Shown: one piece after another, positions 24,328 to 32,216 of the stretch
Position numbering within the stretch: the first letter of the stretch is position 1
Layout of the letters: each line of letters starts with the position of its first letter
Assembly: GCA_034421095.1 (NCBI GenBank)
Contig: DAOUKR010000026.1
Coordinates: 196,720 to 260,719, forward strand
Source: JAGWBG01 sp034421095
Lineage (GTDB): Bacteria > Chloroflexota > Dehalococcoidia > Lucifugimonadales > JAGWBF01
Length of the DNA stretch: 64,000 nt
Direction of reading: 5' to 3'
The notes under the pieces: model-generated
What the model was told of the DNA's origin: nothing
The model's database searches: none
The model's input: the letters and a program-made list of their open reading frames with translations, nothing else
Program-made: the position numbers and the translations under genes

Positions 24328-25041
24328 ATGGTGAAACCAATGGATAAATCGTTCCACACTAATTTCTGGCTAATTGAAGTATCATCGGATTTGAACATAC
24401 TCAAAGAACATTTGAAGCATATTGAAGAACAGGTGGAGCGGTGGCGCCAGTCGGCAGAAGGCGTTCTCGACACACTCTCGGAAAAGTCGCCTTCCCTTAG
24501 CCCAAATGACCAGCAACCCTGGTCACGGTTTGCACATGAAATCCATGACAACTACATTGAGTTCCGGCTCCCGCGCATCCTTTATAACCCCTTCCTAGTT
24601 TCTTTATATACCGTGTATGAGACCACTGTAACGGAAATTGCCCGCCTCATCCAGGAGAAGAGAGGGCAGAAGATTTCTCTGGACGACATCGGAGGAAGCG
24701 ATTTCCCCGACCGTGCCAAAAAGTACTGCCAACACATTCTCACCTTTGAACTCTCCAAGAATGACCAGTCCTGGGAGCGGCTAAAAGTGCTTGCTGACCT
24801 TCGTCACGCCATTGCCCATGCAAACGGGCGTCTCGTAATGGTCGAAGAGAGCAGGAGGAAGAGAATCCGGGAATGGATGGAGAGGGACATAGGTATTGAA
24901 GATTACTACGGAGACATCATTGTCAGCCAGTCCTTCGTTAGGGAGACCTTCGGCATAGTCAAAGACAGCTTGGAAGACTTGCTAAAAAGGTATAACGAGG
25001 CGGCGCTGCAAATGAGCAAGAAGGAAGTCCCCTGGAAGTAG
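24328..25041 (+). CDS. Uncharacterised protein with HEPN-like R-x4-H motif
   Basis: 237 residues (ATG 24328; ATG 24340 also possible), predicted largely helical. No standard family recognised. The segment RLKVLADLRHAIAHANGRLV carries R-x4-H (RHAIAH), the metal-independent RNase motif of HEPN domains, in a helix context typical of Apea/MAE-like HEPN proteins. Earlier parts include coiled-coil-like NILKEHLKHIEEQVERWRQS and NPFLVSLYTVYETTVTEIAR. HEPN proteins are often toxins or defence effectors; no MNT antitoxin or other defence gene lies beside it. Base composition is lower in GC than the neighbouring VWA gene, which may mean transfer. Confidence 0.6.
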   Translation: MVKPMDKSFHTNFWLIEVSSDLNILKEHLKHIEEQVERWRQSAEGVLDTLSEKSPSLSPNDQQPWSRFAHEIHDNYIEFRLPRILYNPFLVSLYTVYETTVTEIARLIQEKRGQKISLDDIGGSDFPDRAKKYCQHILTFELSKNDQSWERLKVLADLRHAIAHANGRLVMVEESRRKRIREWMERDIGIEDYYGDIIVSQSFVRETFGIVKDSLEDLLKRYNEAALQMSKKEVPWK

Positions 25042-25234
25042 TATGGATAGCCCTGGCAGCCTTTATAAGCGCCTCGGATTCCTCGTTCCCCTACGCTTCG
25101 CTCTGAATGACAGGAAATCGAAAGCCCTGTCTAACTGAGAGTCCGGCACGATGATACCTGCTGCACTCTGGCATCCTACGGTGTTATCTGGTATTCTGTG
25201 TGTAGACCATCCTTTTTGTATCAGGTGAAGGAGC

Positions 25235-26371
25235 ATGAAGGAAGTAATACAAGAGGCGGTGAAGCTTCTTGAGGGTAGCCAACCCTGCGTACTCGCCACG
25301 GTGGTGAGGACGAAAGGCTCTACCCCTCAGAAACCCGGGGCCAAGCTACTCGTCCGCAGGGACGGCAGTGGTGTGGGCACTCTTGGAGGCGGGTGTGTGG
25401 AAGGCGACATCTGGTATGCCGCCAAAGAGATAATGCGTCGAGAGGGAGGACCCGAGTTTCGTGACTATCTGCTCAACGAGGACATCGCCGCAAGGGATGG
25501 TCTGGTATGTGGTGGCACCATGTATTTCTTCATCGAGCCGCTCCGTGACCCCCAGGACTTCCTGCCCTTCGGCGAGGAAATGATGGGGGCCTACGAGAGT
25601 GGCAACCCGGTGAGCGTTGCTACGCTGGTCAGGACAGATTCTGGCCGGGGGGACGTGGGAGCCAGAATGTTGCTGCGGGAGGATGGCTCCACCTACGGCT
25701 CCCTGGGAGACTTGGAGTTGGACGACCTGGCGCTGGATGCGTCTCGTCAGGTGGCCGACCTGGGCACCAACAAGCACGTCATAACCCACGACGGGGTTGA
25801 GCTTTTCGTGGAAGGCTTCACAACCCCACCTACCCTGGTGCTGATGGGGGGCGGCCACGTATCCAGGGCTACCTATGCCCTCGCCAATATGCTGGGTTTC
25901 CGAATCTACGTGGTGGACGACCGGCCCCAGTTCGCCAACAGGGAGCGTTTCCCGGAGGCCGCGGACACTATAGTAGTCCCCGACTATGCCAATGGCCTGG
26001 ACCAAGTCCCCATAAACGCCAACACATTCATCGTAATAGCCACCCGTGGCCACTGGTTTGACGACCTTGCTCTGGAGGCGGCTGTCCGTACCCCGGCCAA
26101 GTACGTGGGACTGCTGGGGAGCAGGCGCAAGACCATCCTTATATACCAGCGCCTGATACAGCTGGGCGTATCCCCGGAGCGGTTGAAGGACGTCCACGCC
26201 CCCATAGGACTGGACATAGGCGCTCTCACACCCGAGGAGCTGGCTGTCAGCATCATGTCGGAAATCGTTATGTTCCGGCACGGCGGCTCCGGTGGCGCTA
26301 TGAGAATGGATGAGAAGTACTTCAACCGGGCAATAGACAAGGTAATGCCCACCGAGGCCGCATCGGTCTAG
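25235..26371 (+). CDS. XdhC/CoxI family molybdoenzyme maturation factor
   Basis: 378 residues; AAGGAGC precedes the ATG. XdhC-type proteins bind the molybdenum cofactor, promote its sulfuration and hand it to xanthine dehydrogenase/CO dehydrogenase-family hydroxylases. N-terminal part: CVLATVVRTKGSTPQKPGAK, GTLGGGCVEGDIW with the conserved Cys, CGGTMYFFIEP. C-terminal Rossmann half: TLVLMGGGHVSRATYALANM, IYVVDDRPQFANRERFPEA, VIATRGHWFDDLALEAAV, YVGLLGSRRKT, DVHAPIGLDIGALTPEELAVSI. Forms an operon with the mobA-like gene 8 bases downstream. The target hydroxylase is not in the window. Confidence 0.93.
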   Translation: MKEVIQEAVKLLEGSQPCVLATVVRTKGSTPQKPGAKLLVRRDGSGVGTLGGGCVEGDIWYAAKEIMRREGGPEFRDYLLNEDIAARDGLVCGGTMYFFIEPLRDPQDFLPFGEEMMGAYESGNPVSVATLVRTDSGRGDVGARMLLREDGSTYGSLGDLELDDLALDASRQVADLGTNKHVITHDGVELFVEGFTTPPTLVLMGGGHVSRATYALANMLGFRIYVVDDRPQFANRERFPEAADTIVVPDYANGLDQVPINANTFIVIATRGHWFDDLALEAAVRTPAKYVGLLGSRRKTILIYQRLIQLGVSPERLKDVHAPIGLDIGALTPEELAVSIMSEIVMFRHGGSGGAMRMDEKYFNRAIDKVMPTEAASV

Positions 26372-26379
26372 GGGGAGTA

Positions 26380-27078
26380 ATGGCAACTATAGCTGCCCTT
26401 CTCCTGGCTGCGGGAGAGTCCACCCGAATGGGGGATCTCAAGGCCCTCCTCACCTGGCACGACAGGCCGTTGATTGAGCATCAAATATCCGCCCTCGCTT
26501 CGGCGGGTGTATCTCGGACCTTCCTAGTCCTTGGGCACCAGTCGAAAAAGCTAAAGTCCCTGCTTGAGGGCCGTCCAGAAATCCAGTGTGTCTACAACCC
26601 CGATTATAAACAGGGCAAGACCACGTCCATAAAGGCCGGCCTGCACGCTCTAAAAGCCTCTTCAATCCCTCCTGCTGCGGGAGAACAAGGCGAGGCTGTA
26701 CGTCTACCCCAGGAGGAGTCCATACTTATCCTGAACGTAGACCAGCCCCGCTCCGCCGACACCATACGCCGAGTAATGGAGCTACACTGTCGGGCCGACT
26801 CCGCAAAACGCACCTGTCTGATTACCATACCCACTTACGGCGGCAAAGGGGGGCACCCCATAATTCTGTCCCTGTCCCTGATGGATGAGCTTCTGGATAT
26901 ATCGGAGGACACGTTGGGGGTCAAGGACGTGGTCCGCAGACACGTGAAGGAGACGCAACGGGTGGAAATAGACTCACCGGAGATACTTCTCGACCTGAAT
27001 ACTCCCCAGGACTATCGGAAGGCTCTGGAGATGTCGTCCACTCATGCGTTGACAAAGGAACAAAGGCTGTTACAATAA
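26380..27078 (+). CDS. MobA-like nucleotidyltransferase (MocA/CoxF type)
   Basis: 232 residues; GGGGGAG immediately precedes the ATG. NTP-transferase fold: AALLLAAGESTRMGDLKALL (nucleotide-binding loop), CVYNPDYKQGKTTSIKAGLH, the metal-binding LNVDQPRSA, and GGKGGHPIILS. MocA-like enzymes attach CMP (or GMP) to molybdopterin for hydroxylase-type enzymes, which fits the xdhC gene just upstream. An internal stretch (SSIPPAAGEQGEAVRLPQEE) is an insertion relative to the usual fold. The promoter of the next gene lies inside its 3' end. Confidence 0.88.
   Translation: MATIAALLLAAGESTRMGDLKALLTWHDRPLIEHQISALASAGVSRTFLVLGHQSKKLKSLLEGRPEIQCVYNPDYKQGKTTSIKAGLHALKASSIPPAAGEQGEAVRLPQEESILILNVDQPRSADTIRRVMELHCRADSAKRTCLITIPTYGGKGGHPIILSLSLMDELLDISEDTLGVKDVVRRHVKETQRVEIDSPEILLDLNTPQDYRKALEMSSTHALTKEQRLLQ
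27049..27076 (+). promoter_or_regulatory. Candidate promoter inside the end of the mobA-like gene
   Basis: TTGACA (27049-27054), 16-base spacer, TACAAT (27071-27076), ending two bases before the stop of the mobA-like gene and 45 bases before the amidohydrolase ATG. Confidence 0.55.
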
Positions 27079-27120
27079 TGGCATAAATCCACTCTGTGGG
27101 TGCGAAAGGAGAAAGGGAAC

Positions 27121-28947
27121 ATGCCAGAATACGATATGATTATTCGGAATGGCACAATAGTAGATGGGACAGGTGGTCTGCCCGCCTACAGAGGAGACGT
27201 TGCTATCAAGGACGGCAAGATTGCCATGGTTAGCGGCGCAATCAAGGCTTCCGCCAAAAAGGAACTGGACGCCAGCGGGTGCATAGTAGCCCCCGGAGCG
27301 ATTGACCTTCATAATCATTACGACCTCCAGCTCAACTGGGAACCATACGCCACTATGTCAGGCTGGCACGGCGTGACCACAGTTGCCATAGGCCAGTGTG
27401 GTTTCGGGTTCGCACCCTGCAAACCCGAAGATAGAGAATACGCCATGCGTCTTCTGACCAGGATAGAGGCCATTCCCCTCAGGACTATGGAGTTGGGCCT
27501 GCGGTGGGACTGGGAGACCTTCCCCCAGTGGATGGACAGCCTGTCCAGAAACCCCTTGGGTGTCAACGTGGGCGCTCTGGTCCCCTTCAATCCCCTGAGA
27601 TTGTACGTGGTGGGACCCGAAGAGTCCCGGGAAAGGGTCAACGCAACCGAGAAGGAAACAAAGCAGATGCAGGCCATAGTCCACGAGGCGATGCAGGCGG
27701 GGGCCTTCGGTTGGTCTTCCATGAAGACGCTGCTCAATCGCCCCGACGATGGCCGCTTTATACCCAGCCAGGTAGCCTCCAACGAGGAGTATATGGCTCT
27801 GGCGGAGGTACTGTCCGAGTTTGGGATAGGCAGCATAGGCTGGACAAGGGGCGCGGCCGAGCGGCCACTTCCGCCGGGTGAGCCGGACCTGCTCGGAGGC
27901 TCCGACATAACAGGTTCCGGTGGACTGGCGTTTGACCCCGTAGAGGGCGACGCCCACGGCAGAGGCCGGGAGGACTTCCTGATTCAGATGTGCCTGGCCA
28001 GCGGACGGCCCCTCCAGTGGGGAGCGGTCAGCCAGAGCGAGGCCGCACCGGAACGCTATAAGGAGCAGTTGGCCTTCCTTGAGCGTGCCAATGCCGAGGG
28101 GGCGCTTATGTTCGCCCAGAGCAGCGCCGTCGCTATTTCACCGGTGTTTGAGCTTGCCGAGTACAACGGGTTCGATGCGATGCCGAACTGGATAGACCCC
28201 TTCGTCGGCACTCCGGAAGAGCGGATTGCCAAGCTGAAGACCCCCGGCGTGCGAGACCGGATGAGACAGGACGTGGGAGCCTGGACCGGGACTGGTGGAA
28301 CGGCCGACGTTGCATCTGACTGGAGCAAGATGCGAGTGGTCGAGGTACGGAACGAGAGGAATTTCCAGTACGAGGGGATGACTATCGCAGAGTTGGCCGA
28401 AGCAACGGGCAAGCATCCCATGGATGCCATGCTGGACCTGGCGCTGGACGAGGACCTGCTGACTGAGTTCTCGACCGACCCCACTACCGGCACGGACCCC
28501 CAGGCTATGGTAGAAATCCAGAACCATCCCTATACCCACCCCTGTGTCTCCGATGGTGGCGCACACGTCCGTTATTTGACCGTCGGCACGTGGCCCGTTA
28601 ACTTCCTGTCTTTGTGGACAAGGGACCGGGAGATTATGAGCCTGGAGAAGGCCCACTACAAGCTAAGCGGCCTGCCGGCATGGATTGCCGGATTCACCGA
28701 CAGGGGTATCCTGAGGGAAGGTTACGCTGCCGACATAATCGTATACGACATGGACAAGCTGGGCCTGCAATACAGCAGCCCGGTGTATTCCACCGACTTC
28801 CCCGGAGGAGAACGGCGGCTTATCCAGAAGGCCAAGGGCATACGCTACACCGTGGTCAACGGTGAGGTGACCTTTGAAGAGGATACCGTGTGCACCGGGG
28901 CCACACCGGGCAAGCTGCTCCGCAGCTACGATATGGTAAGCAGATAA
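27121..28947 (+). CDS. N-acyl-D-amino-acid deacylase-like amidohydrolase, copy 1
   Basis: 608 residues from ATG 27121 (AGGAGAAAGGG upstream). Amidohydrolase superfamily, D-aminoacylase type: N-terminal beta strands MIIRNGTIVDGTGG, metal site DLHNHYDLQLNWEP (H-x-H), metal-bridging Cys in TTVAIGQCGFGFAP, central SSMKTLLNRPDDG, SDGGAHVRYLT with the catalytic Asp, and C-terminal AADIIVYD, FPGGERRLIQKAKGIRYTVV and LLRSYDMV. These zinc enzymes remove acyl groups from D-amino acids or hydrolyse related amides. Two paralogues are at 41821 and 45198; the one at 45198 ends in the same LLRSYDMV sequence. It has a unique insert (RGAAERPLPPGEPDLLGGSD...). Confidence 0.9.
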   Translation: MPEYDMIIRNGTIVDGTGGLPAYRGDVAIKDGKIAMVSGAIKASAKKELDASGCIVAPGAIDLHNHYDLQLNWEPYATMSGWHGVTTVAIGQCGFGFAPCKPEDREYAMRLLTRIEAIPLRTMELGLRWDWETFPQWMDSLSRNPLGVNVGALVPFNPLRLYVVGPEESRERVNATEKETKQMQAIVHEAMQAGAFGWSSMKTLLNRPDDGRFIPSQVASNEEYMALAEVLSEFGIGSIGWTRGAAERPLPPGEPDLLGGSDITGSGGLAFDPVEGDAHGRGREDFLIQMCLASGRPLQWGAVSQSEAAPERYKEQLAFLERANAEGALMFAQSSAVAISPVFELAEYNGFDAMPNWIDPFVGTPEERIAKLKTPGVRDRMRQDVGAWTGTGGTADVASDWSKMRVVEVRNERNFQYEGMTIAELAEATGKHPMDAMLDLALDEDLLTEFSTDPTTGTDPQAMVEIQNHPYTHPCVSDGGAHVRYLTVGTWPVNFLSLWTRDREIMSLEKAHYKLSGLPAWIAGFTDRGILREGYAADIIVYDMDKLGLQYSSPVYSTDFPGGERRLIQKAKGIRYTVVNGEVTFEEDTVCTGATPGKLLRSYDMVSR

Positions 28948-28974
28948 CCCACTGCCGAGCTAGGGACGCGAAAA

Positions 28975-29005
28975 GAAAGTGCCCCGATATTTTCGGGGCA
29001 CTTTC
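28975..29005. terminator. Bidirectional terminator between amidohydrolase and EVE gene
   Basis: Perfect 13-bp stem GAAAGTGCCCCGA (28975-28987) and TCGGGGCACTTTC (28993-29005), 5-base loop TATTT, followed by CTTTGG on the plus strand and TTTTCG on the minus strand. Confidence 0.85.
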
Positions 29006-29025
29006 CTTTGGCTTCCTGTGCTTGG

Positions 29026-29547
29026 TTATCCGCTAGGTTGCCCGACCCGGCGACGATGTGCCCCATGGGATTTTGGACGGCGCCTTGTGCTATTGCCATT
29101 GGCCCTTATTTTTCGCATCTCCTCTTCAATCAACATGAAGTCCTTTTTCGGCAGGAGATGCAGTTTGCTCTGGGCAAAAGCTATATACCAGTCCTCTGGC
29201 GCCCATTTACGCACATATTCCAGCCGGGGAGCCAGCTGACACGCGTCTATAAACTCATTCTCGTCCAGAATATACTGGGACTGAATGTTTACCTTGAAAG
29301 CCCAGGGGCTATTGTTGCCCTCCTTCTTCCATACGGGAGCAGGGTCTTCAGCGTACCGGGAGGTAGCCGTGGCCGTAGCTGCGAAATATCTCTTTCCGCC
29401 GATGTAGTACAGAATCCGGTCGCCGGGTTCTATGCGCTGCGCCTTCCGTTGGAGGTGGGCATTCAGGCCCTGCACCGTGAAGCCAAGATCACGAGTAACC
29501 CGAAAGTTCTCCAGGTTGGTAATCATCATCCAGTAATTTCTGGGCAT
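29026..29547 (-). CDS. EVE domain protein
   Basis: 173 residues from ATG 29547 (AGAGGTAACG directly upstream; an ATG 15 bases earlier lacks one). The EVE (PUA-like) domain fills most of the chain: NYWMMITNLENFRVTRDLGF, RIEPGDRILYYIGGKRYFAA, PWAFKVNIQ, PRLEYVRKWAPEDWYIAFAQ and LHLLPKKDFMLIEEEM. EVE domains bind modified bases in DNA or RNA and often accompany restriction or defence genes. A basic tail follows (STRRRPKSHGAHRRR). A Fic gene is next on the same strand; no methylase or nuclease is adjacent. Confidence 0.85.
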   Translation of the reverse strand: MPRNYWMMITNLENFRVTRDLGFTVQGLNAHLQRKAQRIEPGDRILYYIGGKRYFAATATATSRYAEDPAPVWKKEGNNSPWAFKVNIQSQYILDENEFIDACQLAPRLEYVRKWAPEDWYIAFAQSKLHLLPKKDFMLIEEEMRKIRANGNSTRRRPKSHGAHRRRVGQPSG

Positions 29548-29667
29548 CGTTACCTCTGCCATGTCAAAAAATGATGCACTTACATTCTAACATATCCTAT
29601 CCCTTGCCAGCACGTGAATCCCTAACGTGTTACATTCGGTGGCGTACCACTATCTTTATGCTTGTTG

Positions 29668-30750
29668 CTATAGCCGCCGCCGTTCCTGAGCGCTGACCGA
29701 CTCATGCGCACCCGGTCTCGCTAAGGATGCACCGGTCAGCCTGTATTTCCTGTTCCGCCCCATTCCTTCTGGGATGAGAAAACCCTTGGCCACCATCGAA
29801 GTGAGGTCTCTCGTAGCAGTAAGATGGGAAACACCGGTAACCTCAATATAGTCACGTCGTGCGATCTCTCCTTTGCGCCTTGCGTACACAAGCCCGTCAA
29901 TCTGCCTGTCCGAGAGTCCCAACGGCCTCAGTTCCCTGTGGATGTCATCCACCATCATCTGCCACTCAGTTAGACGGCTCTCAAGAAGTCGAGCCTGTAC
30001 ACCAAGTGACGTGCAAAAGAACTCCAGCCAGGGAGTTGCATCATACCGGTCCGGAAACTTCGATCCAAGTGTGCTTGCCAGAGCTTTGATGTACTCATCA
30101 CGGTTACGTTGGTAGTAGCTGTCCAATGCCAGAAGATTCCGGAATCCCCAGCCACTGCTCTGAAGTATGAAAGTTGCCAGTAGCCGGGCGGTACGTCCAT
30201 TGCCGTCTACGAAGGGATGAATGGCAACCATATGGACATGGGCAACACCGGCCTTGAGTATGGGATGGAGACCATCATCTCTGAGAGCTTCAACTAGCTC
30301 CCTCATTAGAGGGACGATATCAAGTTGGTGTGGGGGTTGATAGACCTTGACACCATTGTCATCAATCCAATTAGTGTCCCTCCTGTATTGCCCGGGAAGG
30401 TAATGGTAGTCTCGCATTCCTCGCATTAGGAACCAATGCATCTGCCGGATTATCCGTTCATCCAGCACTACATCTTGGTCTTCACTCATAAAGTCTACAA
30501 ATTCCAGCGCTCTTGCATAGTTAGCGACATCCGAGCGGTTAACACTTAGCTCCGCCTCAGCCCTTTCCTGTTCTTCCGCAGATATGCTGGGGTTTTCAAT
30601 CATTGTTGACGAATACGATTGCCGGATAAAAGCTTCACGGCGCATCCATTCCTCATACTTGGGCATTATCAGGAAACGGTCCACACGGAACCGTATTCGC
30701 TCCAACTCTTCAAGGTCAAGTGTGTGATTTCCCGGCGTTACAAAAAACAT
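29668..30750 (-). CDS. Fic family protein with N-terminal inhibitory helix and C-terminal HTH
   Basis: 360 residues. Fic enzymes transfer AMP (sometimes phosphate) from a nucleotide to target hydroxyls. The inhibitory motif S48-T-M-I-E52-N53 (S/T-x-x-x-E-G/N) is in the N-terminal part, so it is a class II, self-inhibited member. The flap/substrate segment PGQYRRDTNWI precedes the active loop HPFVDGNGRTAR (178-189) with catalytic His178. The C-terminal part (about 275-345) is a winged helix: LSDRQIDGLVYARRKGEIAR, DYIEVTGVSHLTATRDLTSM, GRNRKYRLTG. Standard length. No obvious ribosome binding site; a palindrome directly abuts the start codon (30751-30764). Confidence 0.92.
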   Translation of the reverse strand: MFFVTPGNHTLDLEELERIRFRVDRFLIMPKYEEWMRREAFIRQSYSSTMIENPSISAEEQERAEAELSVNRSDVANYARALEFVDFMSEDQDVVLDERIIRQMHWFLMRGMRDYHYLPGQYRRDTNWIDDNGVKVYQPPHQLDIVPLMRELVEALRDDGLHPILKAGVAHVHMVAIHPFVDGNGRTARLLATFILQSSGWGFRNLLALDSYYQRNRDEYIKALASTLGSKFPDRYDATPWLEFFCTSLGVQARLLESRLTEWQMMVDDIHRELRPLGLSDRQIDGLVYARRKGEIARRDYIEVTGVSHLTATRDLTSMVAKGFLIPEGMGRNRKYRLTGASLARPGAHESVSAQERRRL

Positions 30751-30764
30751 AAGATACTTATCTT
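30751..30764. promoter_or_regulatory. Palindrome abutting the fic start, possible operator
   Basis: AAGATACTTATCTT: arms AAGATA and TATCTT with a 2-base centre, touching the fic start codon. On the minus strand TTGTCC, 17 bases, TATCTT can be read as a promoter whose -10 overlaps this palindrome, which would make the transcript nearly leaderless. The Fic protein's own winged helix could bind here; inference only. Confidence 0.35.
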
Positions 30765-30869
30765 CATATCATTGGACAATCGTAGACTATTTAATTGACT
30801 ACTATAGACGAATGATGACATTCAAGGTATCATTTGTCAAGAGTTGATGAGGTGAGCAAGTTAGGCCCC

Positions 30870-32036
30870 TCAAGTCGTTACCCGGATGATGCTGTAGGTG
30901 TGGCGGAACAGCTTGAAGGCCTCCCTCATAAAGGTAAGCGGCCCCACTCGCTTGTCGGGGGTCACGTGGGAGAAGAAGGAGAACTCCGTGTGACGAATGC
31001 GCCCCCGCTCCGATAGAGCGTCTGCCAGCCGACGTGACTCCTCCGCCGGAACAAGGTTGTCCTCCCGGTCGTGGGCAATCATCACCTGCGCCTTCAAATC
31101 GCCTACGTGGTTGCTGGGAGATATGGTTTTCAACCCCTCAAGGAAGTTGGCCGGGAGGTCGCCAACGAGCCTATCTGCCTCTTCCAGGGTCAGTCGTTGA
31201 CCTTCATCCTGGGCGTTCAGAGAGTCCAGAAGGTGGTATACCGCTCTGCCTTCCGTTGAAATCCCGTCCAGGAAGGAGGATTGAGCGGGGCCTTTCTCGA
31301 TGAAGATGTGGCTCAGCGTCTCCCTCTCGTCATCCGCTTCCAGGCTCTCAATCAGATGATTTGTGAGGACCTCTTGGGTCAGATGGTTGGGGACCCAGGG
31401 TTCTACCGTCTGGCGATAGAAGCTGCGGTTGCTGGAGATCTGCTTGAACAGGTCACTCATATCGTAGTATCCGCCGAAGTCGCTGACAAAGTTTACATCG
31501 TCTCTGATTCGTGAGTCGGAAGCTGCAACTATAAGCATGGAGGCGCCCACACAGAACCCGGCCATGCCCACCCGGTTCGGGTCCACGTAGGGCATACCTC
31601 TAAGATACTCGAATGCCCTGACCAGATTGTCTGGTTCGTCAAGGTTGAGCTGCTTGCTCATCATTGAAGGAGACCAGGGGAACATGGCTACGAATCCGGC
31701 CAGTGCCAGTGCCTTCCCCAGGTTCACGATGCGGTGGTCGTCTCTGGGGGCAGGACTAATGCCCGGTGTGACCAGAATTCCGGCACGTACCTTGTCGTCT
31801 GAGACCCTGTATATGTCGGCGTCGCCATGCCTGCCCGAGAGGGGAAAGGTGATGTCCTCCCGCACCGGCTCAGGTCTCAGCCACGTCTGGGGTTTTACGG
31901 GCAGCGGTAGAATCTGAGTCACGAAAAGGCCGGCTCTGATAGCGGCCCTACTCTGTGGGACCGGAGGAAGTGCTCCTAGAAAGGTGAGAGACGGAACCTT
32001 CAGCTTGGCATCTTGCCCTTGCGACCGCTGACCCAT
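30870..32036 (-). CDS. Dienelactone hydrolase-like alpha/beta hydrolase
   Basis: 388 residues; GGGGGGAT precedes the ATG. The alpha/beta hydrolase core has ILVTPGISPAPRDDHRIVNL, GFVAMFPWSPSMMS and the nucleophile elbow MAGFCVGASMLI with Cys in place of Ser, as in dienelactone hydrolases. Then comes a large helical lid (about 200-300) and the acid/His part VMIAHDREDNLVPAEESRRL and FFSHVTPDKR. An N-terminal hydrophobic stretch (AAIRAGLFVTQILPLPV) could be a membrane anchor or export signal but is weak. Dienelactone hydrolases act in aromatic ring degradation; this protein is longer and divergent, so the substrate is open. Confidence 0.75.
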   Translation of the reverse strand: MGQRSQGQDAKLKVPSLTFLGALPPVPQSRAAIRAGLFVTQILPLPVKPQTWLRPEPVREDITFPLSGRHGDADIYRVSDDKVRAGILVTPGISPAPRDDHRIVNLGKALALAGFVAMFPWSPSMMSKQLNLDEPDNLVRAFEYLRGMPYVDPNRVGMAGFCVGASMLIVAASDSRIRDDVNFVSDFGGYYDMSDLFKQISSNRSFYRQTVEPWVPNHLTQEVLTNHLIESLEADDERETLSHIFIEKGPAQSSFLDGISTEGRAVYHLLDSLNAQDEGQRLTLEEADRLVGDLPANFLEGLKTISPSNHVGDLKAQVMIAHDREDNLVPAEESRRLADALSERGRIRHTEFSFFSHVTPDKRVGPLTFMREAFKLFRHTYSIIRVTT

Positions 32037-32216
32037 ATCCCCCCTTTATGACTCATGTTGAAATCAGCGCAAGTGAAATATAACCGGTAGCGGGCACGCA
32101 TTACAACGGTAGAACCCCCACTGAAAATCCATTCTGCGCCGTTCCGATTATCTTCGCAAGTGGCCTATGCTATAATGGCCTTTGGATGCACCAGCGCATC
32201 ATCAGTTGGAGGCTAT

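Noticed and set aside
25346..26386. Minus-strand frame of 346 codons opposite xdhC
   Set aside because: Mirror of the codon pattern of xdhC, whose motifs are complete; the antisense product shows no recognisable family.
32037..32216. Cobalamin riboswitch before metH
   Set aside because: The 180-base gap holds a TATAAT and a ribosome binding site but no B12-box-like sequence that I can recognise.
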